Assembly: GCA_021811105.1 (NCBI GenBank)
Contig: JAJZPM010000021.1
Coordinates: 1-51,742 of the forward strand
DNA length: 51,742 bases
From: Nitrospirota bacterium
GTDB taxonomy: Bacteria; Nitrospirota; Thermodesulfovibrionia; Thermodesulfovibrionales; UBA6898
Direction: 5' to 3'
Part shown: in pieces, positions 17,007-26,374 of the stretch
How positions within the stretch are numbered: the stretch's first letter is position 1
Layout: every line of letters starts with the position of its first letter
Made by a program: the position numbers and the translations under genes
Notes under the pieces: model-generated
Told to the model about the DNA's origin: nothing
Database searches by the model: none
What the model saw: only the letters and a program-made list of their open reading frames with translations

Positions 17007-19152
17007 ATCTTCCTCCGCCGCTATGAAGCATTTTTTCGCTGAGAGACCTGATCTCCCTGTTTCTTGACTTCAGGCCGAATTCCAGCAAAGGTCTCGCCTC
17101 CTGAAAAGGATAGCGATGAAGGTTCCTGAATATTTCGATCTTCAGTCTGTCAGACTCGGCCCTGTTAAGCAGTGCGTTCGCACGGCAGATTTTAAAAAGC
17201 GTCTTCAGCACTTCCGGCTCGCCGATGTCGGCAAGAGCATCGACAACGGCTGCCTTGCCTGAACATATTGACCCGAATAAATCCCTTTTTTCAAGAAGCT
17301 CGACAAGATACGGCACCGCCTCCTTTACCTTGTACATACCCGACAGCCGTACCGCAAGTTCCCTGAGAGAGGGGTCTTTGCCGCCCAGATAAACTTTTAG
17401 GTACGAGAGCGAATCCGGCGTCCTGAAGTGAAGGAGGGTTTTTACCGTCTCTACGATTACCTTCTTTTCATGATGTCTCGTGAACGGTCGTACGTATTTG
17501 ACGAATTGGCTGCCGTTGCACTCCCTGATAAGGTAGATCATGTTTCTCACGACATACCAGCGGCTATCGTCAAGCCTCCGGGCCGCTTCAGGGACGACAT
17601 CGCCGCCGATGCGGCAGAGCGCATCGAGAAAGAACTTCCTCATGGACTCCTCCCGTTCGTACGTAAGTGCATCGAGCAAGAAGGGGATTACGCAGTCCTT
17701 CAGGGTGACGGAGAGTCCGAAGACTTCCTCCCTGCTGTGCCTTCCCCAGATCCTGAAGGCGGCTATAAGTCTCCGGAGAAACTCCGGGGAACCGAAAAAC
17801 CCCTTTATCATGCGAGCAGCCTCTTCCCTGAAGAGACCTTTGAGCGAATGGGAATAGATCTGCCGGTGAATCTCGGCGATATCGGCAAACCTGCCGGTCT
17901 CGACGAAGCCGGTTACAAAACCCGTGAGGTTGGACAGAATCTCGCGATATTCTTCCCTGCTGGTCGATTCGAGGGATAGGAGTGCAAATACTATCCTTGA
18001 TGCGCTCCTGTCGACGACTTCATCCCTGCATGCCTCCTCAAACTGAATTGCTGTCCCGTAGCTTTTTTCTCCCTGATTTTCGAGAATCCTTTTCAGTTCT
18101 TCCCGATATCCCTGGTCCATGAACCTGCCGTCCTGGTCCTTCTTGAACGACGAAACTATTCTTTCATTCACCTCAATGTCGTCAATATATGAGCTGCCGC
18201 CTTGGATATCCATAAAGAGATCTGTCTTGGACTGCTTCATTTTCTCGACCAGAGTCTTCAGCTTTTCAGGGAGCAGGGACGACTGTTCGTCGAAGACTTT
18301 CATCATTTTTCTGATGTCGTCGAACGTGAGTTCCGTGAGCAGCCGTTTAAGTTCCGCTGCATCCATCCAGCGGGAAGAGAAGGACAGGGACAGTAACTTT
18401 TCCTTCAGTGCCGGTGTCAGGTTGTCCACCATTGCAAGGAATTTTCCGAACAGTGCCGGGCTAGGTCTCTTTTTGCCGCCAAGATATGCAGAGATTACTG
18501 CGTCATACGCTTTTTCAGGCATGCCTGTGGCCGCGCTTTTTATGATGAACAGCGCCATCTCATCCGCAGAGAGGCTGTTTACGACATCTTCCCTGTCTTC
18601 TTCGGTCAGCCGGCCGTCCAGAAGGGCGGAAACGTATTCTTCCCAAAATTTGTCGCCGCCGCCTTCTTCCCTGGTGATGCCTTCCACAAACCTCACCTTG
18701 GATATGTCCAGAGGGGTAAGTTCGATATCGCCAAGCCCCTTCTCTCTGGCCAGCTCGACGAGGGCGGCTCCCGTGAGCGTCTCCCTTGCGGTAAGCAGCT
18801 CATGAAAACCGAAAAGCTCTTCGATCTTAAGCGTTGTCGGAAATGTTACGGAGGCTATCCCCTTGTGGTGCAGGGTCAGCGCGAACTCTTTGAGTGCAAA
18901 GATTTTCTTGCTCAGCGGTGTCTCATCGATCATAAGGGCGTCCTTGGCGACGCCGAGAGTCAGACTACCTCTGGATTCGAAGAGTTTCCGGAGAAAATTG
19001 AAGGCCCTGCCCATGGATTCCTTCGTCTGCGGATGATCCCTAGGATACAGACCTACGTTCCTTTTGGATATATTCAGCTCTTTGATCGCATCCAAAAGGA
19101 GCCTTGTGTCGGCCGCATCAAGCGGAGCTTTACTCTCTTTTGCCTCTTCCAT
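16999..19152 (-). CDS. HEAT-repeat protein with HD-GYP-associated N-terminal domain
   Basis: A 717-residue soluble protein. Residues about 15-165 form a domain like that of the downstream HD-GYP protein: both have an LYPRDHP/LYSASHP-like motif, a LIDETPL/VFNNTPL-like motif, and a helix with KGI followed by an EEL/DEF-F pattern. The C-terminal third (about 530-717) is a run of HEAT-like helical repeats (VVPEAARRLDDSRWYVVRNM; REAVPYLVELLEKRD-like). No catalytic motif is visible, so it is probably a scaffold or adaptor for the phosphodiesterase. No good ribosome site precedes ATG 19152, so the true start could differ slightly. The roughly 250 bases upstream hold no gene. Confidence 0.75.
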   Translation of the reverse strand: MEEAKESKAPLDAADTRLLLDAIKELNISKRNVGLYPRDHPQTKESMGRAFNFLRKLFESRGSLTLGVAKDALMIDETPLSKKIFALKEFALTLHHKGIASVTFPTTLKIEELFGFHELLTARETLTGAALVELAREKGLGDIELTPLDISKVRFVEGITREEGGGDKFWEEYVSALLDGRLTEEDREDVVNSLSADEMALFIIKSAATGMPEKAYDAVISAYLGGKKRPSPALFGKFLAMVDNLTPALKEKLLSLSFSSRWMDAAELKRLLTELTFDDIRKMMKVFDEQSSLLPEKLKTLVEKMKQSKTDLFMDIQGGSSYIDDIEVNERIVSSFKKDQDGRFMDQGYREELKRILENQGEKSYGTAIQFEEACRDEVVDRSASRIVFALLSLESTSREEYREILSNLTGFVTGFVETGRFADIAEIHRQIYSHSLKGLFREEAARMIKGFFGSPEFLRRLIAAFRIWGRHSREEVFGLSVTLKDCVIPFLLDALTYEREESMRKFFLDALCRIGGDVVPEAARRLDDSRWYVVRNMIYLIRECNGSQFVKYVRPFTRHHEKKVIVETVKTLLHFRTPDSLSYLKVYLGGKDPSLRELAVRLSGMYKVKEAVPYLVELLEKRDLFGSICSGKAAVVDALADIGEPEVLKTLFKICRANALLNRAESDRLKIEIFRNLHRYPFQEARPLLEFGLKSRNREIRSLSEKMLHSGGGRCD

Positions 19153-19408
19153 GTAGGGACCGTAACACCCCTGTTGCAGACGTAAGTATCCTGTTTCCCA
19201 GTAATAAAGAATAACATATAACGTATTTCAGTGACATAGGAACCCTTGGGCATAGGAAGATTGTAACTACGGCCGGCGAAAGGACGCAAGGAGCTTTTTC
19301 GACGCAAATCTCTTGAGGGCCGGGGGCTCCCCCTGCGGCCATGGTCCGGTACAAATCAGGGGGAAAGGTGCGTAATGTCCGGCGCGGGACGGGATTATGA
19401 AAATGCGC

Positions 19409-19864
19409 CTAGAGAAACCGGAATTTGCTCATGGATGCGGCCACGACAAATACCCTCAAATTGTTGGACTGCGGGTCTGCGGGGGTGACGAAAAACCCCG
19501 GGTGCTGAGGATCGTAATCCATGGTTGACCCGACCAATACTTCATTATCATCCATGAATGTCACCTCCACTTTCCGTCCGGGAGGTTGCTGGGGTTCGCT
19601 AAAATGTTTTTTCTCGCGGTACGCCGGGCTTCCCAGGAAATCCTTCACCAGGAACACGGCCTTGAGTTCCTTCACGGAAACCTCGACCCCTCTTTCCTCA
19701 AGCGCAGAGTCAGCCGGCCGAACATGAAACATATCCTTTTCGGGAAAGAAGCCGTCTGTATAGCCCTTCATGAGCCTGCCATCGGCATATCGGATGACAA
19801 CTTTCACCGGCTCCCTCTTTGATCTATCCCCGACAGACAAGGCAAATTCCGAAGATCGTTCCAC
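19409..19864 (-). CDS. Duplicated beta-rich domain protein (DUF6982-like)
   Basis: A 151-residue protein of unknown function. It has two related halves: about 20-80 (VKVVIRYADGRLMKGYTDGF, FHVRPAD) and about 95-150 (RKVEVTFMDDNEVLVGSTMD, GFFVTPADPQSNNLRVFVV). Each reads as a small barrel with a KGYT/VGST turn and an F-x-V-x-PAD motif. Proteins of this type occur next to PilZ and signalling genes in anaerobic Gram-negatives. I associate it with DUF6982, but that is from memory. It stands alone between the HEAT operon and the PilZ gene. Confidence 0.7.
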   Translation of the reverse strand: MERSSEFALSVGDRSKREPVKVVIRYADGRLMKGYTDGFFPEKDMFHVRPADSALEERGVEVSVKELKAVFLVKDFLGSPAYREKKHFSEPQQPPGRKVEVTFMDDNEVLVGSTMDYDPQHPGFFVTPADPQSNNLRVFVVAASMSKFRFL

Positions 19865-19966
19865 TACTTAAACATAGCAATTTTGAGGATTATTGTCCAG
19901 TCCGGGGTGCCCTCTACACACTGCTCATTCCATACGATGGCCATGCCGAAAACAGGCAAGGGGCGG

Positions 19967-20248
19967 CTATGCGACAAACATTATGCCTACCTTATATAAA
20001 TCTATCGCATAGTTCTTCACCCATCTCACTACCGCCTTCCGATAAGGGACCGGAAGCGCATTTTTTATTTCGATGCCCTCACCCTGGGCCAGTTCGTCGA
20101 ATGTGTACATGCAGAGTCCGGAATCGCTCAAATCGACGCTGGCGCCGACCAGTATCTCTCCCGCGGTCCGCGAACCTAAACAGAACTCGACATTTTGGCA
20201 ATGAGGCCGCCTCGGATGTCTTCTTCTTTCGATCCCGTTAAACCGCAT
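19967..20248 (-). CDS. PilZ domain protein (c-di-GMP binding)
   Basis: A 93-residue single-domain PilZ protein. It has the arginine motif (RRRHPRR near residues 7-13) and the second motif DLSDSG (D/N-x-S-x-x-G) about 30 residues later, then VVRWVKN and the closing YKVGIMF. These bind cyclic di-GMP. The start is placed at 20248 (MRFNGIERRRHPRR), because GGGGGAAGG lies four bases upstream; a longer in-frame start at 20344 would add an unconserved leader. A likely receptor for the c-di-GMP turned over by nearby proteins. Confidence 0.8.
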   Translation of the reverse strand: MRFNGIERRRHPRRPHCQNVEFCLGSRTAGEILVGASVDLSDSGLCMYTFDELAQGEGIEIKNALPVPYRKAVVRWVKNYAIDLYKVGIMFVA

Positions 20249-20774
20249 TCGCCTTCCCCCGTGAAGAAAATGCTGATCGGGAAATCTCAGTCCGGCTTCT
20301 CCGGTCATCAACGGCAGATTCCCTTCATCAGTGCACGGCGGCATTTCCGGGGCTGTGCGAGCGAATATTGCCGTAAACCGGCATCGTCAGATCTGCATGC
20401 CAAAAAAACATCCAAAGTCACGAACATTTCAGTCCCTTTCAGGTTTTGCGGGTGACGCCGCCGGGAAGTTTAGCAGTTCTTCGCGGCGTACCACTTATAT
20501 TTATATCGGAAATCAGGGGGTCGAACTTAAGGCCGAAGAAATGGTAATCAACGGAATAATGAGAACCCCCCGGGTTGAGGGCAAAACGGGCGTCCGGGCA
20601 GGCATTTGGCCGGAATCCCCGTCAGACCCTTTTTCAGATCCGCCCCTTGAAAAAAAAGAGAATCTTTTGTCAAGGGAGAGTTTATTTTTAGCCCTTGAAA
20701 TCGCTTGTCAGTATTTTTGGCGTTAGGGTATACTAATTCACTTAAGAAACGGGTAGCTCATCCCCTTGTAAATA
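20249..20774. other. 526-base divergent intergenic region between PilZ gene and smc
   Basis: No convincing gene is seen here; open frames lack ribosome sites and family features. Two elements stand out: a hairpin at 20644-20676 (CCCTTGA with TCAAGGG, with A-rich and T-rich inner arms) and the smc promoter at 20705-20734. A third CCCTTGA copy at 20692-20698 could compete for the same pairing. Confidence 0.6.
20705..20734 (+). promoter_or_regulatory. Sigma-70-type promoter for smc
   Basis: TTGTCA (20705-20710), an 18-base spacer and TATACT (20729-20734). The predicted start near 20741 gives a leader of about 34 bases to the smc ATG at 20775. No clear ribosome site is seen in the leader. Confidence 0.65.
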
Positions 20775-23700
20775 ATGCGCATCGAAAAACTCGAACTCAT
20801 AGGATTCAAGTCGTTCGCGGACAAGACCACTTTCGCCCTACATCCCGGCATCACCGGCATCGTAGGGCCCAACGGCTGCGGCAAGTCGAACATCGTCGAC
20901 GCCTTCAGGTGGGTGCTCGGAGAGCAGTCGGCCAAGAGCCTCAGGGGCGAAAAGATGGAAGAGGTGATCTTCAACGGTTCCGCCCAGAAGAAGCCGAAGG
21001 GCATGGCCGAGGTCTCCATTGTCATATCCGGTCTGAACGGGGCAGGCGCTTCCGGCAACGGCGGACAGGGGGACCTCGTCACGGTCTCGCGGCGGCTCTA
21101 CCGGTCGGGCGAGAGTGAGTATATGGTCAACAAGACCCCCTGCAGGCTGAAGGACATCAAAGACATCTTCCTCGATACCGGCCTCGATTTCAGGAGCTAT
21201 TCGATCCTCGAGCAGGGCAGGATCGGGGAGATCCTCAACTCGAAGCCGCTCGAAAGGAGGTTCATCATCGAGGAAGTGGCCGGGGTGATGAAGTACAAGA
21301 TCAGAAAGGCAGAGGCGCTCTCGAAGCTGGAATCCTCCCGCGCGAACCTCGTGAGGATCAACGACATCATCGCCGAGGTGAAGAAGCAGATCAACATCCT
21401 CGACAGACTCGCCAAGAAGGCTGAGCGGTACAAGAAGCTCTCTGCCGAGATGCACGCCATCGAGCTGAAGATCGCGAAGAACGAATTCCAGCAGATCAGC
21501 GACGCGCTGGCGGCGATACTCGAAGAATATAACGGCCTCAGGGAAAAAGAGGCGTTCATGAATGCCGAGATATCCGAGGCCGAGACGAAGACCGAATCGC
21601 GGAGGTTCGTGCTTCTTGAAAAGGAAAAGGCGCTCGAGGTGGTCCAGAAGCAGTTCCAGGAGATGGAGCGGGAGATATCCGAGATCGAGCGGGGGGTTGC
21701 GGTCGGCAGGAATGATATCACCAACCTCGCCGAGTATCGGACCAAGCTGACTGTCCAGGAAGGCGAGATAGACTCCAGAACGATAGAGATCAACGCCAGG
21801 TGCGACGAGCTCAGATCAGGCGAGGAGCGGATTGCGAACGAGATCGGGGCCCAGACCGCTACCCTGAAGGAAAAGACCGAGGCCTTCAGGGTCATAGAAG
21901 AGGAACTCGCCGAAAAGGAAGAACAGATCGAGGACAAGAGAAGGGAGATCTTCAGGGTCTCCGAAAAGCTGAGCGGCCTCCGGAACGAACTCGGGCGGCA
22001 GCAGTCGTCCTTCGAATCGCTCGAACGGCGCGAGACATCTGCACAGAGGGAATCGGAGGATTCCGGGAAGATACTCACCGGGATCGAGGCGTCGATCAGT
22101 GAAGTCGAGTCCGGTATCCACGGCAGCAACAACGAGGCGCTCCTCCTGAAGGAAAAAAAGGAGGTGCTGGCCGCCGAACTCCTGTCTGCCAAAGGCAGGG
22201 TCGAACTCCTGACCAGGTCGCTTGCGGATACGCGCGAGGAACTCGCGTCGTGCATATCCCGTCTCGATTCGCTCAGGGAGATCGTCTTCGATACCCCGAC
22301 GCGGGAACTCTTGTCCTCGGAAACGGACGTCACGCTCCTCGCATCGATGTCCGATGTCATCGAGGTCGATGCAATATACGAGCGGGCGATCGAAATCGCC
22401 CTTGCAGAAAAATCCGATTCGCTGATCACCGGCTCCCCCGACGACATCCTGAAGGCGGTCTCTTCACTGAAGGGCAAGGACGTAGGCAAGACGTGTTTCA
22501 TCACGGTGAATCCTGTGAAGAACCCGGCGCACGGAGAGCTCCCCGAAGGCATAGTCGGCAGAGCGCTCGACTTCGTGAAGGTAAAGGAAGGATATGAAAG
22601 GGTCGCGGAGAACCTCCTCGACGGCGTCCTTATCGTCAGGGACATCCCGGCCGCCTTTGCGCTGAGAGAGAAGGACACGACCCACAGCTTCGTCACGAAG
22701 GATGGCGAGGTGATCGAACCCTCGGGCGCGGTCGTGATCGGGGGGGAGAAGGGCATATTCCGGAGGAAGAGGGAGATCAGGGAACTCCAGGAGATGATCG
22801 GGACGAAGAAGGGCCTCATCGAGGGGATGTACAATGAAGTCCAGACGGCGCAGAACGTCATCCTCGAAAAAGAGGTGTCGGTCAGGGAGGCCGATACGTC
22901 CCTCCACAATATCGAAAAGGCGATATCTCTTTCGCGGCTGACGGTCGAGAATTACTCCGAGGAGAGGGAAAGGACAAACAGGAAACTCTCCTATCTCACC
23001 CTCGAGATCGAGGAGATCGGCCGGGAAAAAGAGGCTGTCCGCGCGGCGATGACGGTGCAGGATGCACAGATCCGCGAAGTAGAGGCGAAGAAGGCGGAAC
23101 TGGAGGGCGAAAGCCTTGCTATCCAGGAAGGCATCTCCCAGAGAAAGTCCGAGATCGAGGATTCGCGTGGCGAGGTGACCGATCTCAGGCTCCTTATCAC
23201 CTCGAACAGGGAAAGGCTGGAGGCGGTCAGAAACGAGATCGAGTCATCGGTCAGGACGCTCGAAGAGCTCACGCAGAAAAAAGCGGACCTCCAATCGGAG
23301 AAAGAGTCCGTATTCGCCCGCATCTCTCAGCGCGAGTCCGAAATACTCGAACAGGAGGGGAGGCTCAGGAAACTCGTCGCGGACGCCGACGCGGTCCGGA
23401 TGGAGATCTCGCAGAAGAAGGAAGAGATCGAGCGGGAGAACCAGGACCTCTTAAGCGTCGAGCAGGGGCTGAAGGCGCTCAGGCAGCAGACCGCCGCAGT
23501 CGCACACAGGATATCCGACCTCGAAGTGGCAAGGGCCGAGCATAAGCTTAGACTCGAAAACCTGGCCGGGAACGTGCGGAACAACTACGGTAAGGAGATC
23601 GGCGAGATCGAAATCGCGGAAGTCACCTCGGAGGAGCAGGAGCGGCTCGGCGAACTCAGGAACAAGATCCAGGAGATGGGGCCGGTGAACCTGGGGACGC

Positions 23701-24284
23701 TCGAGGAATACGAAGAGCTCAGCACGAGATACGAGTTCATGACGAAACAGCATGAGGACCTCACCAGGTCGATTGCCGAGCTCGAAGAAGCGATATCGAA
23801 GATCAACAGCACGACGAGGAGGAAACTCAGGGAGGCCTATGAGATGCTGAACGCAAAGTTCGGCGAGGTCTTCGCGAACCTCTTCGGCGGAGGCAAGGCC
23901 GAGCTCATCCTGACCGACGAGCACAACATCCTTGAATCCGGCATCGAGATCGTTGCCCAGCCACCCGGCAAGAAACTCCAGAACATTCACCTACTGTCCG
24001 GCGGGGAAAAGGCGCTTACGGCCCTCTCGATCCAGTTCGCGAGTTTTCTGATCAAACCCACCCCCCTCTGCATCCTGGACGAGGCGGACGCCCCCCTTGA
24101 CGAATCCAATACCGAGCGGTACTCGAAGATGCTTGAAGACCTATCCTCGCATACACAGTTCATAGTCGTGACGCACAACAGGACCGCGATGAGCGTCGCC
24201 CAGCATTTGTACGGCATCACCATGGAAGAGGCCGGCGTCTCCAAGGTGATCTCGATGCAGCTTTCCGAGGTCCCGGCGGCATAG
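20775..24284 (+). CDS. smc: Chromosome segregation protein SMC
   Basis: The condensin ATPase that organises and segregates the chromosome, normally with ScpA and ScpB. The 1169-residue product has Walker A at residues 31-38 (GPNGCGKS) and long coiled coils (about 165-490 and 680-1000). The hinge is at about 500-660 (around VGKTCFITVNPV and GVLIVRDIPAAFALR). The C-terminal half-head has the signature LLSGGEKALTALS and Walker B with CILDEADAPLDESNTERYS. It is full length and intact. ScpA/ScpB are not in the window. The start is the only ATG near the promoter. Confidence 0.98.
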   Translation: MRIEKLELIGFKSFADKTTFALHPGITGIVGPNGCGKSNIVDAFRWVLGEQSAKSLRGEKMEEVIFNGSAQKKPKGMAEVSIVISGLNGAGASGNGGQGDLVTVSRRLYRSGESEYMVNKTPCRLKDIKDIFLDTGLDFRSYSILEQGRIGEILNSKPLERRFIIEEVAGVMKYKIRKAEALSKLESSRANLVRINDIIAEVKKQINILDRLAKKAERYKKLSAEMHAIELKIAKNEFQQISDALAAILEEYNGLREKEAFMNAEISEAETKTESRRFVLLEKEKALEVVQKQFQEMEREISEIERGVAVGRNDITNLAEYRTKLTVQEGEIDSRTIEINARCDELRSGEERIANEIGAQTATLKEKTEAFRVIEEELAEKEEQIEDKRREIFRVSEKLSGLRNELGRQQSSFESLERRETSAQRESEDSGKILTGIEASISEVESGIHGSNNEALLLKEKKEVLAAELLSAKGRVELLTRSLADTREELASCISRLDSLREIVFDTPTRELLSSETDVTLLASMSDVIEVDAIYERAIEIALAEKSDSLITGSPDDILKAVSSLKGKDVGKTCFITVNPVKNPAHGELPEGIVGRALDFVKVKEGYERVAENLLDGVLIVRDIPAAFALREKDTTHSFVTKDGEVIEPSGAVVIGGEKGIFRRKREIRELQEMIGTKKGLIEGMYNEVQTAQNVILEKEVSVREADTSLHNIEKAISLSRLTVENYSEERERTNRKLSYLTLEIEEIGREKEAVRAAMTVQDAQIREVEAKKAELEGESLAIQEGISQRKSEIEDSRGEVTDLRLLITSNRERLEAVRNEIESSVRTLEELTQKKADLQSEKESVFARISQRESEILEQEGRLRKLVADADAVRMEISQKKEEIERENQDLLSVEQGLKALRQQTAAVAHRISDLEVARAEHKLRLENLAGNVRNNYGKEIGEIEIAEVTSEEQERLGELRNKIQEMGPVNLGTLEEYEELSTRYEFMTKQHEDLTRSIAELEEAISKINSTTRRKLREAYEMLNAKFGEVFANLFGGGKAELILTDEHNILESGIEIVAQPPGKKLQNIHLLSGGEKALTALSIQFASFLIKPTPLCILDEADAPLDESNTERYSKMLEDLSSHTQFIVVTHNRTAMSVAQHLYGITMEEAGVSKVISMQLSEVPAA

Positions 24285-24318
24285 GACGAATGTTTCACCT
24301 TCCTGATAATCAGTACCG

Positions 24319-25674
24319 ATGAAAAGACTGGCTGAACTGATTCCCGGCAGGATGTCGACCCAGCCGGAAGACCTTCTCTGTTACGGATTCGACGCGTCCG
24401 GTCTTGAGGCGGCACCCTCTGCCGTTGTCTGGCCCCAGAGCGTGGATGATGTGGTGAAGGTAGTCAAATTCGCCTTTGCCGGTGACGTCCCCATAATCCC
24501 CCGGGGCGCAGGCAGCGGGATGACCGGGGGGACCGTGCCGTCGAAGGGGGCGATCATCCTGAGTCTCGAGCGGATGAACAGGATACTCGAGATCGACCGC
24601 GAAAACATGACCGCTCTGGTGGAGCCGGGGGTCATCAACGGGAAGTTCCAGAGGGAGCTTGAGCGGCATAAACTTTTCTACCCCCCTGATCCGGCGAGCA
24701 TGCAATTCTGCACAATCGGCGGAAACGTCGCCGAGAACTCGGGCGGCCCCCGGGCGCTGAAATATGGCGTCACGAGGGATTACGTAATGGGCCTCGAGGC
24801 GGTGCTGCCTGACGGACGCATCATTCACACCGGGGTGAAGACCGCAAAGGGCGTGGTCGGCTACGACCTTACGCGCCTTCTCGTGGGATCGGAGGGGACG
24901 CTGGCCGTGATCACGAAAATCAGACTCAAGGTACTGCCCATGCCGGACGAGATCGTGACGCTTCTGGCTCTTTTCAGGGAAGTTGAGAAGGCGGGCGATG
25001 CCGTAAGGCTGATACTCGGCCAGGGGATAATCCCGAGGACCCTCGAGTTTCTCGACAGCGGGGCGGTGCATGCGGTCGAAAAGTACAGCCCCGTGGGTTT
25101 TCCTCAGGATGCCGCCGCCCTGCTCCTGATCGAGCTCGACGGACATCCCCAGGGGATCGTGAAAGAGGCGGCGCGTGTTACCGAGGTATGCCGGAAGCTT
25201 GGGGGCGAGGTGATCATGGCCGAGGACGAAGCGGCGAGGGAGAAGATATGGAAGTCGAGGAGGGCGGTGTCCCCCGCGCTCTATCACCTGAAGCCGGCAA
25301 AGATAAGCGAGGATATCGTCGTCCCGAGGAACAGGATCACCGAGATGCTCGGGATACTGAAACGGCTCGGGAACGAGTCCGGGATCACGATCATCAATTT
25401 CGGCCACGCCGGCGACGGCAATATCCATGTTAACCTCATGATCGACAGAAACAACAAGGAAGAATACGAGAAGGCACAGAGACTCGTCGCCGAGATATTC
25501 AGGGCGACGCTCAATCTCGGCGGCACCATCTCCGGAGAGCACGGCATAGGACTTACAAAGTCCGCCTATATATCGATGGAGATACCTCCCGCGGAACTGG
25601 AACTCATGAAAAAGATAAAGGGCATCTTCGACCCGAAAAATATTCTGAACCCGGGGAAGATATTTCCCGTGTGA
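24319..25674 (+). CDS. glcD: FAD-linked oxidase, GlcD/D-lactate dehydrogenase family
   Basis: A VAO-fold flavoprotein that oxidises a 2-hydroxyacid such as glycolate or D-lactate. The product is 451 residues with the FAD-binding PCMH domain (about 30-210: PRGAGSGMTGGTVPSKGAII; GGNVAENSGGPRALKYGVT) and the C-terminal domain with INFGHAGDGNIHVNLM and SGEHGIGLTKSAY, the active-site histidine motifs. A GlcF-like iron-sulfur partner is not adjacent, so electron transfer and substrate are open; the symbol is by family only. It begins 34 bases after smc and may be co-transcribed. Confidence 0.88.
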   Translation: MKRLAELIPGRMSTQPEDLLCYGFDASGLEAAPSAVVWPQSVDDVVKVVKFAFAGDVPIIPRGAGSGMTGGTVPSKGAIILSLERMNRILEIDRENMTALVEPGVINGKFQRELERHKLFYPPDPASMQFCTIGGNVAENSGGPRALKYGVTRDYVMGLEAVLPDGRIIHTGVKTAKGVVGYDLTRLLVGSEGTLAVITKIRLKVLPMPDEIVTLLALFREVEKAGDAVRLILGQGIIPRTLEFLDSGAVHAVEKYSPVGFPQDAAALLLIELDGHPQGIVKEAARVTEVCRKLGGEVIMAEDEAAREKIWKSRRAVSPALYHLKPAKISEDIVVPRNRITEMLGILKRLGNESGITIINFGHAGDGNIHVNLMIDRNNKEEYEKAQRLVAEIFRATLNLGGTISGEHGIGLTKSAYISMEIPPAELELMKKIKGIFDPKNILNPGKIFPV

Positions 25675-25683
25675 CGCAGGATG

Positions 25684-25712
25684 TTGTGAATTAGGGCCGG
25701 AAAAAGTAAAAT
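25684..25712 (+). promoter_or_regulatory. Sigma-70-type promoter for the TlpA-like gene
   Basis: TTGTGA (25684-25689), a 17-base spacer and TAAAAT (25707-25712), 28 bases before the start at 25741. GGGGAG lies six to seven bases before the ATG. Confidence 0.55.
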
Positions 25713-25740
25713 AAGAACTATAAGAGAACGGGGAGTAGAG

Positions 25741-26277
25741 ATGAAAAAGATAGGAACAGCGTTTGTGCTTGCCACGGCTTTTTTCTGGCTGACCGCCATG
25801 GCGCCCAGCTCGCAATCGGGCGATAGGACCCCTTACTCGCCGAAGGGAATCGACAGGCTCGACAGGCAGAAGGCCCCTGATTTTACGCTGAAAGACCTGA
25901 GAGGGAATACCTTCACGCTTTCTGCCCTGAAGGGGAAGGTCGTCCTGCTCAACTTCTGGGCGACCTGGTGCCCGCCCTGCATCGCGGAGATGCCGCAGCT
26001 GAACAAACTGCACAAGAAGTTGGGTCCCCGCGGTCTCCATGTCGTTGCGATCTCCACCGACAATTCGATCGGGTACCCCAGGGATTTTGTGAGCAAGAAC
26101 GGGATCGACTTTACGGTGCTCTACGATGAAAACCGCACCGTTACGCGGTCCTACAAGGTCTTTTCTATGCCGACCACCTTCCTCATCGACAAAAACGGTG
26201 TCGTCGTCGAGAAGTTCTTCGGCGATTACGAATGGGCCGACACTGAGATGGTGAAGAAGATAGAGAAGCTGTTGTAA
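25741..26277 (+). CDS. Secreted TlpA/ResA-like thiol-disulfide oxidoreductase
   Basis: A periplasmic thioredoxin-fold protein that probably reduces disulfides, for example in apocytochrome c maturation, matching the ResB/CcsA pair at 34.6-36.3 kb. The 178-residue product has an N-terminal signal/anchor (about 5-22), the AhpC/TSA-like start APDFTLKDLRGNTFTLSALK and the redox site WCPPC (C77, C80). The cis-proline loop is MPTTFLIDKNGVV. No CGF/CxxC second site is seen. ATG 25741 is set by a GGGGAG site. Confidence 0.88.
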   Translation: MKKIGTAFVLATAFFWLTAMAPSSQSGDRTPYSPKGIDRLDRQKAPDFTLKDLRGNTFTLSALKGKVVLLNFWATWCPPCIAEMPQLNKLHKKLGPRGLHVVAISTDNSIGYPRDFVSKNGIDFTVLYDENRTVTRSYKVFSMPTTFLIDKNGVVVEKFFGDYEWADTEMVKKIEKLL

Positions 26278-26291
26278 GTTATTGGTGGCAG

Positions 26292-26325
26292 GCCTTTCCT
26301 GATATAGAATTCAGGCGGCTTTTTC
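26292..26325 (+). terminator. Probable terminator after the TlpA-like gene
   Basis: GCC and CCTGA pair with TCAGG and GGC around an AT-rich loop, followed by TTTTT. It lies 15 bases after the stop codon. Confidence 0.5.
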
Positions 26326-26374
26326 TCTCCTCATTGTTACCTTATCTGTGGCGATCTATTTCTTACATGAGCCG

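Noticed and set aside
20331-20726. A 131-codon plus-strand frame in the smc upstream region
   Set aside because: No ribosome site or recognisable domain; it runs across the hairpin and into the smc promoter.
21197-22909. A 570-codon minus-strand frame inside smc
   Set aside because: Serine-rich antisense shadow of the SMC coiled coil; no motif and no start signal.
24310-26040. A 576-codon open frame on the minus strand across the GlcD and TlpA-like genes
   Set aside because: It lies opposite two well-recognised genes, has no ribosome site or family motif, and has a low-complexity Arg/His/Pro composition typical of an antisense shadow of GC-biased codons.
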